A stretch of 13,203 nt of DNA from the NCBI GenBank assembly GCA_020430865.1, contig JAGQIY010001160.1, positions 1 through 13,203 of the forward strand, given 5' to 3'. Position 1 is the first letter of the stretch. Every line of letters begins with the position of its first letter. The position numbers and the translations under genes were made by a program. The notes beneath the pieces were generated by a model. It was not told the DNA's origin and ran no database searches. It saw only the letters and a program-made list of their open reading frames with translations. The DNA comes from Myxococcales bacterium (lineage in GTDB: Bacteria > Myxococcota > Polyangia > Polyangiales > Polyangiaceae). Shown here piece after piece: positions 6,220 to 13,203 of the stretch.

Positions 6220-6359
6220 AGTGCCCGCTCGAGGCGGCCACGACGCGGTGCCGGCTCCCCCCAGACCGAAACCAATCCGCGACCTCAGACGTCGAACGGC
6301 AACGCAATCGCCACACGGCGAAAGTCGCCGCGAAAGCCAGTCCGTGCTACCGCTGAGAG

Positions 6360-7256
6360 ATGGTGCCGAGGGCGGACGTGCGCTCAGATCCCGAGCTCGC
6401 CGAGGCGAGTGCGGAAGAGCTGCGCGACGACGTCGCCCCCCCGCTGCGCGCGGCATTCGATTCCGAGCCGGCGTTTCCGGCGGCGCGCCTGGTTGGCGAA
6501 GAGCCGCTCGAAGCCGAGGAAATCGAGCTGACGGACGTGCCCGCAGCGGTCGTCGAGATCCCTCAGCTCGACGACTTCGATCATGGCTCCGGCGTGGTGG
6601 TGATCGTGCCCTGGGAGCGTCCCCTGCAGAGCTTCTGGCAGCGCTTGTGGAACACGTCGAAGCTCACCACGCAGCATGGTCAGACCTTCTTCGCCCGGTT
6701 TCCGGACGGAGACCTGGTCAGCGCCGCACGCTTTGCGCTGACCGCCGAGGCCATCGCCGTAAGCGGCCTGTGCCTGGTCGTCGGGCCCGTGCTGTGGTTT
6801 GCCGTGCCCGGTCTCTCCCAGGTCGCTGAGCAGGATCCGGTGCTCGGCGGCCTGCTGCTGCGGACCATCGTGGCCGGTGTGCCGACGCTCGCGATCGCGA
6901 TGGCCGTGCTGCACGGGCTGTACGGTCTGGGGCACGACCTCGTGGCCCGCCGCGAAGGCGCTCGGGGTAGACTGGGCCACGCGCTGCGCTTTGGACTCTA
7001 CAGCGCTGGCTGGGATCTGGTGACCATGCCCCTCGGTCTGATCGCGCTCGCGCTGTCCGACGGTGTGAAGAGCGCAGGGGCGGTCGCGCGCAACACCTGG
7101 TTGCTGCCCCGCACGTGCTCACAGGCATTTCTGTGCGGCATTTATGGCCTGAGCAAGGAGTGCGCGCAGCGCGCTCATCGCGCCGCCATGCTCAGCACCG
7201 TGGCCGGACTGGCCCTGGGGCTGGTGGCCTGCATCGGCCTCGCCCTGCTGCGCTGA
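6360..7256 (+). CDS. Polytopic membrane protein with acidic N-terminal region, possibly Yip1-like
   Basis: The 298-residue product begins at ATG 6360, the first start after an in-frame TGA at 6354; GAGAG just upstream may serve as a weak ribosome-binding site. Residues 1-80 are acidic and probably disordered. A Trp/Phe-rich amphipathic stretch follows (PWERPLQSFWQRLWNTSKLTTQHGQTFFARFPDG, about 84-117). Four hydrophobic stretches then come at roughly 121-150, 158-190, 205-232 and 275-297. The amphipathic FWxRLW...FFxRxP stretch before four or five helices resembles Yip1-domain bacterial membrane proteins, but I cannot confirm this. The gene lies downstream of the zinc-ribbon membrane gene and converges with the outer-membrane gene with 22 bp between stops. 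Function unknown. Confidence 0.8.
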   Translation: MVPRADVRSDPELAEASAEELRDDVAPPLRAAFDSEPAFPAARLVGEEPLEAEEIELTDVPAAVVEIPQLDDFDHGSGVVVIVPWERPLQSFWQRLWNTSKLTTQHGQTFFARFPDGDLVSAARFALTAEAIAVSGLCLVVGPVLWFAVPGLSQVAEQDPVLGGLLLRTIVAGVPTLAIAMAVLHGLYGLGHDLVARREGARGRLGHALRFGLYSAGWDLVTMPLGLIALALSDGVKSAGAVARNTWLLPRTCSQAFLCGIYGLSKECAQRAHRAAMLSTVAGLALGLVACIGLALLR

Positions 7257-7278
7257 GCTTCACGCGGGGGACAGGGCC

Positions 7279-8514
7279 TCAGAACATCGCGCCGAGATCG
7301 AGCACGATGGACCACTGGCGGCTCTCGCCCTTGAGAGCTTCCTTCGAGGCGTCGTCGCTCTGGGCGTCTCCAGGATCGACCAGGTCGGTGATGAACTCGC
7401 CACCCACCGTCACCATCTCGTAGCGGTAGTTCAGGCCGAAGATCAGCCGCTGACGCTTCAGGCGCGCCTTGTCGAAGACGACGTTGTTGTTGAAGTCGAC
7501 GGGGCTACCGCCGCGACACACCGGCTGACCGTCGTAGATGTGGTTGCCCTGATCGTCCTGCTTGTCTGGTCGACCCAGGTCGGGGTTGCCCGGGATATTC
7601 GGCCCGGCGTAGTTGCAGAAGCCGACCGGATCGGTGGCGGGCGTGGTGTCGATCAGTCCGGAGTCGCCGAAGATCCAGACGTACTGATAGCCGACCCACG
7701 GGGTCAGCACCTGGGAGTCCGCGATGGGCAGCGGCTTGCTGATCTGCATGTCCAGCGCCGCGACGGTGAGCTGGAACTGCGGGGTTCCGGTGATGGTGCG
7801 CACGCCACCCCCCACGGCGAAATCCGGGAGGATGCCGCCAACTCCCGTGCGGAAGCCTTCGAGCAGGCTCATGCGAACGTCGGCGCCGCCCGAGATGATG
7901 CTCGTCTGCGGGATGAAGCCGAACTGGCCACCAAGCTCGAGTCCGAAGCCGAAGCCCTTGCGGATCTTCACGGAGTACAGGTTGAGCGTGCTGTCCGGGC
8001 TGGAGTTGCGGATCGACGCCTTGTCGGAAGACGGATCGCGGGGCCCCTGGGTGCCTTCTTTCCAGTAGCTCTTGTCCTGATCGATGTCGTGGATGCCCAT
8101 CTCCAGCGACAGGTTGAAGCCGCCGAAGCCGGTGGTGCGCGCCGAGTGCATGGCTGACGGCGCGATCACCCAGCCCCACTGGTTCATCAGTCGCTTGAAC
8201 GCGGCGTTATCCGCGCGGCAAACCTCGAAGGAGCCAGGGTTGGTGTTGATCGCGCCGGCGTCGGTGCGACACGCAGCGCCGTTCGTGACCAGCCGCTCGA
8301 TGGCCGGATCCATCGGCTCCGCCTGAGCCTCGCTCGAGGCGGCCAGCACGCTGCCAAGCGCCGCCAGGCCCAGCCCGAACGCCAACGCGCGACGCGCACC
8401 GCGACCACGGACTCCGGCGCGCTCCCCCCGGGAGGCAACAAGCGATTCGGGCGCCTGGCTAGGCGCGCAAACAGAACTTCGTGCACGAACGGCGCGAAAC
8501 AACGACTTTCCCAA
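7279..8514 (-). CDS. Outer-membrane beta-barrel protein
   Basis: The 411-residue product reads as an exported barrel protein. A basic N-terminal extension (1-42) precedes a hydrophobic signal sequence at about 43-60 with probable cleavage after SEAQA near 66. The mature part has alternating amphipathic strands rich in Gly and aromatics, for example GFGFGLELGGQFGFIP, LTPWVGYQYVWIFG, LIFGLNYRYEMVTVGGEFI and WSIVLDLGAMF. It ends in Phe, the usual C-terminal recognition residue for outer-membrane insertion. Four Cys in the mature part (GAACR, FEVCR, GFCN, PVCRG) could make two disulfides. The start is TTG 8514: GGAGG (8527-8523) is eight bases upstream and no better start precedes the signal sequence. 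The substrate or role is not evident; it resembles hypothetical myxobacterial outer-membrane proteins. Confidence 0.85.
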   Translation of the reverse strand: MGKSLFRAVRARSSVCAPSQAPESLVASRGERAGVRGRGARRALAFGLGLAALGSVLAASSEAQAEPMDPAIERLVTNGAACRTDAGAINTNPGSFEVCRADNAAFKRLMNQWGWVIAPSAMHSARTTGFGGFNLSLEMGIHDIDQDKSYWKEGTQGPRDPSSDKASIRNSSPDSTLNLYSVKIRKGFGFGLELGGQFGFIPQTSIISGGADVRMSLLEGFRTGVGGILPDFAVGGGVRTITGTPQFQLTVAALDMQISKPLPIADSQVLTPWVGYQYVWIFGDSGLIDTTPATDPVGFCNYAGPNIPGNPDLGRPDKQDDQGNHIYDGQPVCRGGSPVDFNNNVVFDKARLKRQRLIFGLNYRYEMVTVGGEFITDLVDPGDAQSDDASKEALKGESRQWSIVLDLGAMF

Positions 8515-8522
8515 GAATCAGG

Positions 8523-8527
8523 CCTCC
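8523..8527 (-). promoter_or_regulatory. Ribosome-binding site fixing the TTG start
   Basis: GGAGG on the minus strand lies eight bases before TTG 8514. It is the best Shine-Dalgarno in the window and supports the rare TTG start of the outer-membrane protein gene. Confidence 0.7.
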
Positions 8528-8536
8528 GCCGAGGGG

Positions 8537-8566
8537 AGGCTACTGACCGACGGAAGGCGGCGTCAA
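8537..8566 (-). promoter_or_regulatory. Sigma70-type promoter of the outer-membrane gene
   Basis: On the minus strand TTGACG (8566-8561) and TAGCCT (8542-8537) are separated by 18 bp, close to consensus -35 and -10 boxes. Transcription would start near 8530, just before the GGAGG ribosome-binding site, giving a leader of about 16 bases. Confidence 0.55.
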
Positions 8567-8643
8567 GCTCGGGGACCGAAACCGCGGTCAGGGCATGGAA
8601 TCGACTGCGGCCAGCGAACAAAGCCGCTAGACACAGAGGCTCG

Positions 8644-9183
8644 ATGGAGACCCCCGAACGGCTGCGCGCCCGCCCCCAGCAGGCGCCCTTCCACGTGGTG
8701 CTGGTGGAGCCGGAGATCCCACCAAACACCGGAAACATCGCGCGCCTGTGTGGGGCGACGTGCGCGCCGCTGCACCTGGTCGGCAAGCTCGGCTTCCGGA
8801 TCGACGAGCACGCAGTGCGTCGAGCGGGCCTGGACTATTGGCATCTCGTGGAAATCCATACCCACGACACCCTGCCCGCGGCGGAGTCGTTCATCCACGA
8901 GAGCGCCGGGAATCGCCAGCCAAGGACCTGGCTGTTCAGTGGAAAGGCTCGGCGCAGCTACCTGGAGGTGGAGCTCAGCCTGGGAGACATCCTGGTCTTC
9001 GGCAAGGAGTCGGTGGGTCTTCCGCAAGCGCTGCTCGACCAGCGCGAGGCCGAGGTGATCGGCATCCCGACGCTCGGCGCCGTGCGCTCCCTGAACCTCG
9101 CCAACTCCGTCTCCATCGCGCTCTTCGAGGGCCTGCGCCGCAACGGAGCCCTCGAGGTCCAGCGCGGCGCTTGGGGCGCTTAG
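8644..9183 (+). CDS. trmL: tRNA (cytidine/uridine-34)-2'-O-methyltransferase
   Basis: TrmL (YibK) is a small SPOUT methyltransferase that 2'-O-methylates the wobble nucleotide of certain tRNA-Leu isoacceptors, using S-adenosylmethionine. The 179-residue product has the family hallmarks. EPEIPPNTGNIARLC lies at 22-36, the knot motif DILVFGKESVGLP at 115-127, and IPTLGAVRSLNLANSVSIALFE at 141-162. The knot loop reads GKESVGLP where E. coli has GPETRGLP. There is no extra RNA-binding domain, so it is the minimal SPOUT form, which acts as a dimer. The start is ATG 8644 with AGAGG four bases upstream, a short spacing. It is divergent from the outer-membrane gene and converges with the kinase gene, 14 bp separating the two stops. 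Confidence 0.93.
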   Translation: METPERLRARPQQAPFHVVLVEPEIPPNTGNIARLCGATCAPLHLVGKLGFRIDEHAVRRAGLDYWHLVEIHTHDTLPAAESFIHESAGNRQPRTWLFSGKARRSYLEVELSLGDILVFGKESVGLPQALLDQREAEVIGIPTLGAVRSLNLANSVSIALFEGLRRNGALEVQRGAWGA

Positions 9184-9197
9184 CGAAGTGACGTCGG

Positions 9198-11042
9198 CTA
9201 CTGGATGACGCGGGGAGTGGCCCCGGTGAAGTCGACGTGGACGCGCTTGGTCTGTCCGGACTTGAGCTGAATCTGCGCAGGCACACTCTCCCCCAGCGTG
9301 GGGTTCGTGAAGACGACGAGGTAGGCGCCAGGCGCGAGCTTGAGTCCCATCACGGGAGTCATGCCTCGCGCGCGCCCTCCCACCGACACCTTGGAAGGCG
9401 GCATCGAGGTCAGGTTCAAAGTCGCCTCTTGCGCGGCCTGAGGCGCGCTGGTCGACGCTGAAGGTCCAGCGGACGCGCCGGGGATGGGTTTGGGGGGGAG
9501 AGCAGCGCTACCAGGCGCCGGCGACCTGGCGCTCGACGCGGCTCGCGGAGCAGCGCTCGTCGAGGCCGCCGGCGCGACCTCGGCGCTGGCGCTGCCCTGC
9601 GCGCTGGGCGACACCCGCAACCGCTGCCCCGCGGCAACGCTAGATGTGGACGGAGGTCCCCCGGAAGCCACGTTCGTGGCCACGGGCATGCGCTGCTCGG
9701 CGCCGGGCTCGCCGACGGCCCTCACCACGAACACGCCGACGACCAGCGCCAGCCCAGCAGCCAGGAACCACCAGTAGCCCGAGCTGGACCTGGAGTCGGC
9801 GACATCCCGATGCAGCGCGCTCTCCAGCTCACCGCTGGGTTCGTGCCTGTCGTCGCCGTCGGTCGCCGAGGTATCGCGGTCGCGCTCGGACGCGACCTGG
9901 ATGGGACGGGTAGCCGGACCGGTCTCCGCCTGGGGTCCAGGACCCGATGGCCGCGCGACGGGTGTGACGGGGGTCGGCTGAGGAGTGCCCCCATCCAGCA
10001 GCTGATCGACGTCCCCGTCCTCGGGGGCGACCCCGTCCAGTCGCCGCGTCCAGATCTCGATCTCCTGATTCGCCGCGAAGGTCGCGGTGCTTCCGTCGGG
10101 CAACGTCGGTACCCGACCCTCGCCCTGAGGGCGCTCCAGGTCGGGGATCGATGCCACCGATCCTGCGGCCTCGCGCCGCGCCATGCGCACACGCCGCCCG
10201 AGACGACGCTCGACCTCGCGCCGGTCCGAGCGCCTCAGGAAGTCGCGCAACGGCTTCGCCAGCTCTTCGGCGTCTGCGGGGCGCCGACTGGGATCCGGAT
10301 CCACCGCCAGCCCGATCACCTCATCCAGGGGCGCGAGTCGCGCGTCGCGGGTCGACGGCGGCGCTGGGCGCTCGTTCATCACGGCTTCGTGAGAGGCCTT
10401 GGCCGTCGAACGCCGGAACGGCGGACGTCCCGCCCAGGCCTCGAGCAAGAGCGCCCCGACCGCGAACACGTCGGTGGCTGGCACCACCTCGCCCTTCAGT
10501 TGCTCGGGCGGCATGTGCCCTGGGGAACCGAAGGCCTCGACGGTCTCACCGTCGCTGCGTACCGGCGCCGCGATACCGAAGTCGATCAGGCGGACCGCGC
10601 CCTCCTCGTCGATCAGCACGTTGCGCGGGGTGACGTCACGGTGCACGACCTTCGCCCGCCGGTGCGCGTAATCCAGCGCGCGACAGGTCTCGACGCCGAG
10701 GTAGGCACCTTCCTCGGCGTCGAGCGCTCCGGTCGCGGCGAGCAGGTCGCCGAGGGTGATGCCTTCGCAGAACTCCAGCGCGATGTAGTAGACGCCCTGT
10801 TCGACCCCCAGCTCGTAGACGGGGACGATGTTCGGATGGTTCAGGCCGACGGTGGTCTTGGCCTCCTCCACGAAGCGAGCGACGAAGCCAGGATCCGACG
10901 CCAGCTCGGGACGGATCTGCTTGACCACGAGGCGCTTCTGAAAGCCCACGGCACCGCGCAACGTGGCCAGGTACACGTGAGCCATGCCGCCGGAGGCGAT
11001 TTCTCGCTCCAGCACGTATTTCCCGAAGATCTGGGGAAACAT
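9198..11042 (-). CDS. Membrane-anchored Ser/Thr protein kinase with C-terminal PEGA-like domain
   Basis: The 614-residue protein is a Hanks-type kinase. The kinase domain spans about 9-275: glycine loop IASGGMAHVY (15-24), ATP-binding K41, alpha-C E60, catalytic loop HRDVTPRN with D136 and N141, metal-binding D154 in DFG, and PPE at 178-180. Thr replaces the usual Lys two residues after D136, a substitution I know from many myxobacterial kinases. A long polar Pro-rich linker leads to one transmembrane helix at about 423-442, then an Ala/Ser/Pro-rich low-complexity stalk, and a PEGA-like beta domain at about 540-606 (LNLTSMPPSKVSVGGRARGMTPV...LAPGAYLVVF). The kinase should face the cytoplasm and the PEGA part the periplasm, possibly as a sensor or wall anchor. 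GAAGG lies seven bases before ATG 11042, and an in-frame TGA directly precedes it. It is divergent from the kelch lipoprotein gene. Confidence 0.95.
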   Translation of the reverse strand: MFPQIFGKYVLEREIASGGMAHVYLATLRGAVGFQKRLVVKQIRPELASDPGFVARFVEEAKTTVGLNHPNIVPVYELGVEQGVYYIALEFCEGITLGDLLAATGALDAEEGAYLGVETCRALDYAHRRAKVVHRDVTPRNVLIDEEGAVRLIDFGIAAPVRSDGETVEAFGSPGHMPPEQLKGEVVPATDVFAVGALLLEAWAGRPPFRRSTAKASHEAVMNERPAPPSTRDARLAPLDEVIGLAVDPDPSRRPADAEELAKPLRDFLRRSDRREVERRLGRRVRMARREAAGSVASIPDLERPQGEGRVPTLPDGSTATFAANQEIEIWTRRLDGVAPEDGDVDQLLDGGTPQPTPVTPVARPSGPGPQAETGPATRPIQVASERDRDTSATDGDDRHEPSGELESALHRDVADSRSSSGYWWFLAAGLALVVGVFVVRAVGEPGAEQRMPVATNVASGGPPSTSSVAAGQRLRVSPSAQGSASAEVAPAASTSAAPRAASSARSPAPGSAALPPKPIPGASAGPSASTSAPQAAQEATLNLTSMPPSKVSVGGRARGMTPVMGLKLAPGAYLVVFTNPTLGESVPAQIQLKSGQTKRVHVDFTGATPRVIQ

Positions 11043-11059
11043 TCAAACGCCTTCGAAGC

Positions 11060-11076
11060 AGCCGCCTCGAGCGGCT
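11060..11076 (-). promoter_or_regulatory. Small stem-loop in kinase leader
   Basis: AGCCGC-CTCGA-GCGGCT forms a six-pair stem with a five-base loop, 17 bases upstream of the kinase ATG and just before its GAAGG ribosome-binding site. It might modulate translation or be chance in GC-rich DNA. Confidence 0.3.
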
Positions 11077-11102
11077 TGTATCAGTAAGTGTGCTGAATGT
11101 TT

Positions 11103-11120
11103 AGGCAGTGCGCACTGCCT
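11103..11120. promoter_or_regulatory. 18-bp perfect palindrome, operator candidate in divergent region
   Basis: AGGCAGTGCGCACTGCCT is a perfect 18-bp palindrome in the 183-bp region between the divergently transcribed kinase and kelch lipoprotein genes. It has the size and symmetry of a binding site for a dimeric helix-turn-helix regulator. A weak plus-strand promoter (TTGTAT at 11076-11081, TTTAGG at 11100-11105, 18-bp spacer) would overlap it, so binding could block transcription. No regulator gene is in the window. Confidence 0.55.
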
Positions 11121-11225
11121 GGCCCGACGTATCCTGTAAGCGCGCCGGATACTCCGATGTTTGGCCTCGGTCGTCAGCGAATCCGACCGACATCGTCGGT
11201 GTTCGCGCCTGCGCGAGAACCTCAC

Positions 11226-13106
11226 ATGTTCGACGAATCACACCTCCCAGCGCGCGCGGGCCTGCTGCTGCTCGGCGCTGCGGCGATCGGTGGCTGTCGA
11301 CCGGCGCCCGAAGCGGATCAACTCCAGCCCATCGCGGTCCACACCTTCGAGGCCTGCGCACCCGGCCCTCAGGCCACCCTGGATCTGAAGGCGCTCGGCG
11401 ATTTCAGCGTCGACAACTCCAGCGCGGAGTCCCTGCCCCTGACGTCGGGCGAGCGCGTGCTGCGCCTGCCGCTGACGACCCTGGCGCTGGAAGGAGTCGC
11501 ACGGGATGGCTCCGGGGAGTGGCAAGGCGTGGGGCCGGTGCGCGGTGCACGCGCCGACATCAGCCTCTGGCCGACCAACCAGGCCTGCGAGCTCGCCCGA
11601 CACGACGGCTTCCCTCTGCAAAGCAGCTCCCTCGGTGTGAATCCGCAGAGAAATGAAGTCTTGGTTGTCGGGGGAGAGGAGGCCGGTCCGAACGCTGCGA
11701 GAGCTCTACTCCTGCGCCTGGACACGACGGAGATCCGCGAAGTCCCTGGGGGCATCCTGCCAGCGCGAGCCGACGCGAAGCTCTCGCCCTTCGGCGACGG
11801 CATGCTGCTGAGCGGCGGCATCGACCCGCGAGAGCGCGGAGACGAGCGCTTCGACCTGGCGACTCCGCTCGCCTCGGCCATCGTCTACGACGCAGAGAGC
11901 GGCCGCTTCGAACTCAACCAAGAGATCGCCATCTCGCCCCGGGCGTCCCACGCCGCCGTGGAGCTGATCACCGGGGAAACGCTCCTGGTCGGTGGCCGCT
12001 CTCCACAGAGCCCAGCGCTGGCGAGCATCGAAGCCGTCTCTCCTGAGACGCGCTCGGCTCGGATCGCCGGGCTGACCCAGCTGGTGCAGCGCCGGGCGAA
12101 CCCGAGCGTCTTCGTGCTCGAGGACGGACGGGTGTTCGTCGGTGCGGGCGTCGACGCGAGCAAGCAGCCAGTGCAGACGGTGGAGTACCTCAGCCCAGAC
12201 GCGAGCCAACACCTCGGGAGCACCCCGCTGCGCGCCTCGGAGTTCGCCCGCTTCGCGCCATTGCCTGGCTCGACGGTGCTCGGGGTTGGCGTTTGCCCGG
12301 TGGACGCGCCGACCTGCGACCCGCTCCGGGGCGCCGTGTGGCTTGCGGGGGAGCGGGTGTTCCCGCTCCCCCCGCTGCCCGTAGACCTGCAGGATCCGCA
12401 GCTGCTGCCGGCGGCGAGAGGTGAGCCGTGGCTGATCACGGGCAGCGGGCAGGAGCGCGTGAGCTATCGCTTCTTCCCCTGGGAGTCCCGCTTCGTGGCC
12501 AATCCCGACCCGCCTTCCGCGCTCCCGCCGCAAGCCGCTCTCGCGGTGGATCCGGGCGCGTTCGTCTGGGCCGAGGCGGGCCGAGTGCTGGGCGTGCGGA
12601 GCGACGTACGCCAGGCGCTCGCCCGTGACATCGGCCCACAGCTCCTGACCCAGCCGACCCTGGAGACAGGCGTCGTTCCCACCTCCCCCCCGAACCTGGA
12701 CGATCCCGAGGCGCCCCTGAGCTTCACGGCGGCCGGACTCGGTCTGCGAAGTTTTGGTTCCGTGTGGATAAGCGACGCGAGCTTCGCTGGATTCGATCTA
12801 GAGATCACGCGGGCAGCCGGCGCACCCCCGCGGGTGTTCCTCCAAGGCGTGAGCCACCGGTGCACTGCTGACGCTTGCGGCGGCTCCAGGCTGCTCGGCG
12901 CCGGAGACTGTGCCTGGCCCAGCGTGGCGACGGAAAGCCGGGTGCTCAAGGTGGTCCGCCAGGGTGCGCAGATCAGGTTGACCGCCAGTGACGAGGAGAC
13001 GCTCTGCGAGCTCTCCGGCCTGGGGGATCGCGTGCGCATCGGCATCGCAGCTGCAGGCGATGGAGTGACCACACTGCGCAGCCTGGAGGTGGTGCGCGCG
13101 CCCTGA
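11226..13106 (+). CDS. Large kelch-like beta-propeller lipoprotein
   Basis: The 626-residue product has a short N-terminus, a Leu/Ala-rich stretch at 11-20 and a lipobox-like IGGC with C24 as probable lipidated cysteine. Residues 130-380 carry repeated kelch-like units with Gly-Gly turns and a following strand: EVLVVGGEEA (144-153), GMLLSGGID (192-200) then SAIVYDAESGRFEL, ETLLVGGRSP (251-260), and GRVFVGAGVD (301-310) then VEYLSPD. This suggests a galactose-oxidase/kelch-type propeller. The C-terminal part, about 495-626, looks like a separate beta-sandwich with Cys pairs at C546/C551 and C562/C594. I chose ATG 11226 because it gives a compact lipoprotein signal; the frame is open to 11097 with another ATG at 11157, and no start has a strong ribosome-binding site. 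It probably sits on the cell surface or in the periplasm. Its ligand or enzymatic role is unknown. Confidence 0.85.
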   Translation: MFDESHLPARAGLLLLGAAAIGGCRPAPEADQLQPIAVHTFEACAPGPQATLDLKALGDFSVDNSSAESLPLTSGERVLRLPLTTLALEGVARDGSGEWQGVGPVRGARADISLWPTNQACELARHDGFPLQSSSLGVNPQRNEVLVVGGEEAGPNAARALLLRLDTTEIREVPGGILPARADAKLSPFGDGMLLSGGIDPRERGDERFDLATPLASAIVYDAESGRFELNQEIAISPRASHAAVELITGETLLVGGRSPQSPALASIEAVSPETRSARIAGLTQLVQRRANPSVFVLEDGRVFVGAGVDASKQPVQTVEYLSPDASQHLGSTPLRASEFARFAPLPGSTVLGVGVCPVDAPTCDPLRGAVWLAGERVFPLPPLPVDLQDPQLLPAARGEPWLITGSGQERVSYRFFPWESRFVANPDPPSALPPQAALAVDPGAFVWAEAGRVLGVRSDVRQALARDIGPQLLTQPTLETGVVPTSPPNLDDPEAPLSFTAAGLGLRSFGSVWISDASFAGFDLEITRAAGAPPRVFLQGVSHRCTADACGGSRLLGAGDCAWPSVATESRVLKVVRQGAQIRLTASDEETLCELSGLGDRVRIGIAAAGDGVTTLRSLEVVRAP

Positions 13107-13203
13107 CAGGCTGCTGGAGCTACAGGCCGCTGGAGCTACAGGCTGCTGGAGCAACAGGCTGCTGGAGCAACAGGCTGCTGGAGCAACAGGCTGCTGGAGC
13201 AAC
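13107..13203. repeat. 16-bp tandem repeat (minisatellite), open at right edge
   Basis: Six complete head-to-tail copies of CAGGCTGCTGGAGCAA fill 13107-13202 and a seventh begins at 13203. Copies 1 and 2 end in CTA instead of CAA, and copy 2 has CCGC for CTGC; copies 3-6 are identical. The array begins at the base after the TGA of the kelch lipoprotein gene. The unit is not a multiple of three, so it is unlikely to be coding. Each unit contains TGCT-GG-AGCA, a tiny inverted repeat. There are no spacers, so it is not a CRISPR array. Its full length is beyond the window. Confidence 0.95.

Noticed and set aside
6143..6829. 228-codon plus-strand frame spanning the gap and the second membrane gene
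   Set aside because: Arg-rich out-of-frame translation without domains, overlapping two well-supported membrane-protein genes.
9810..11087. 425-codon plus-strand frame antisense to the kinase
   Set aside because: The kinase on the minus strand has all the catalytic motifs; this frame is a codon-position shadow.
11706..12533. 275-codon minus-strand frame antisense to the kelch lipoprotein
   Set aside because: Arg/His-rich shadow with no motif, fully inside a gene with kelch-like repeats.
12798..13202. Minus-strand frame starting in the tandem repeat (LQQPVAPAAC-type repeats)
   Set aside because: The repeated peptide is only the translation of the 16-bp DNA repeat; the rest is antisense to the kelch gene.
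13107..13203. CRISPR array
   Set aside because: The 16-bp units are directly contiguous with no spacers, and no cas genes are present.

Overview
The window is high-GC, gene-dense bacterial chromosome (by eye about two thirds G+C). I infer a myxobacterium, most likely of the Polyangiales type (Myxococcota). The reasons are a membrane-anchored Hanks-type Ser/Thr kinase with an HRDVTPRN catalytic loop and a C-terminal PEGA-like domain, several lipoproteins and other exported proteins, a beta-propeller lipoprotein, and many starts without a Shine-Dalgarno site. This is inference; there is no rRNA or other marker gene. I see no tRNA, rRNA, CRISPR array, insertion sequence, integrase or phage gene. 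It reads as an ordinary core-type region with some unusual small features.

Layout. (1) 1-1453, minus: trpS followed by a lipoprotein gene cut by the left edge; the two share one base (TGATG). The TrpRS carries a four-cysteine motif like that of iron-sulfur TrpRS enzymes. (2) 1557-4216, plus, divergent from trpS: a beta-class DNA adenine methyltransferase without a restriction partner, an unrecognised small basic protein preceded by a strong inverted repeat, and a secreted SurA/PpiC-like protein that seems to lack both active-site histidines. (3) 4275-5433, minus: rnc (RNase III) with a small exported helical protein overlapping its 3' end. (4) 5545-7256, plus: a zinc-ribbon four-helix membrane protein, then a second polytopic membrane protein with an acidic N-terminal region. 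(5) 7279-8514, minus: an outer-membrane beta-barrel protein with the clearest sigma70-type promoter and ribosome-binding site in the window. (6) 8644-9183, plus: trmL, a tRNA wobble-base 2'-O-methyltransferase. (7) 9198-11042, minus: the Ser/Thr kinase. (8) 11226-13106, plus, divergent from the kinase: a large kelch-like lipoprotein. An 18-bp perfect palindrome lies between these two genes. (9) 13107-13203: six 16-bp tandem repeats that start directly after the kelch gene stop codon and run off the window.

Three translation or RNA-processing genes (trpS, rnc, trmL) are interspersed with cell-envelope genes, and I see no single pathway joining them. The candidates for something undescribed are the methyltransferase with its small basic neighbour and the inverted repeat between them, the palindrome in the kinase/kelch divergent region, and the terminal minisatellite. 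No stretch longer than 300 bases lacks a gene; the longest gap is the kinase/kelch divergent region at 183 bp, and the next is 140 bp at 6220-6359, where I see nothing definite.
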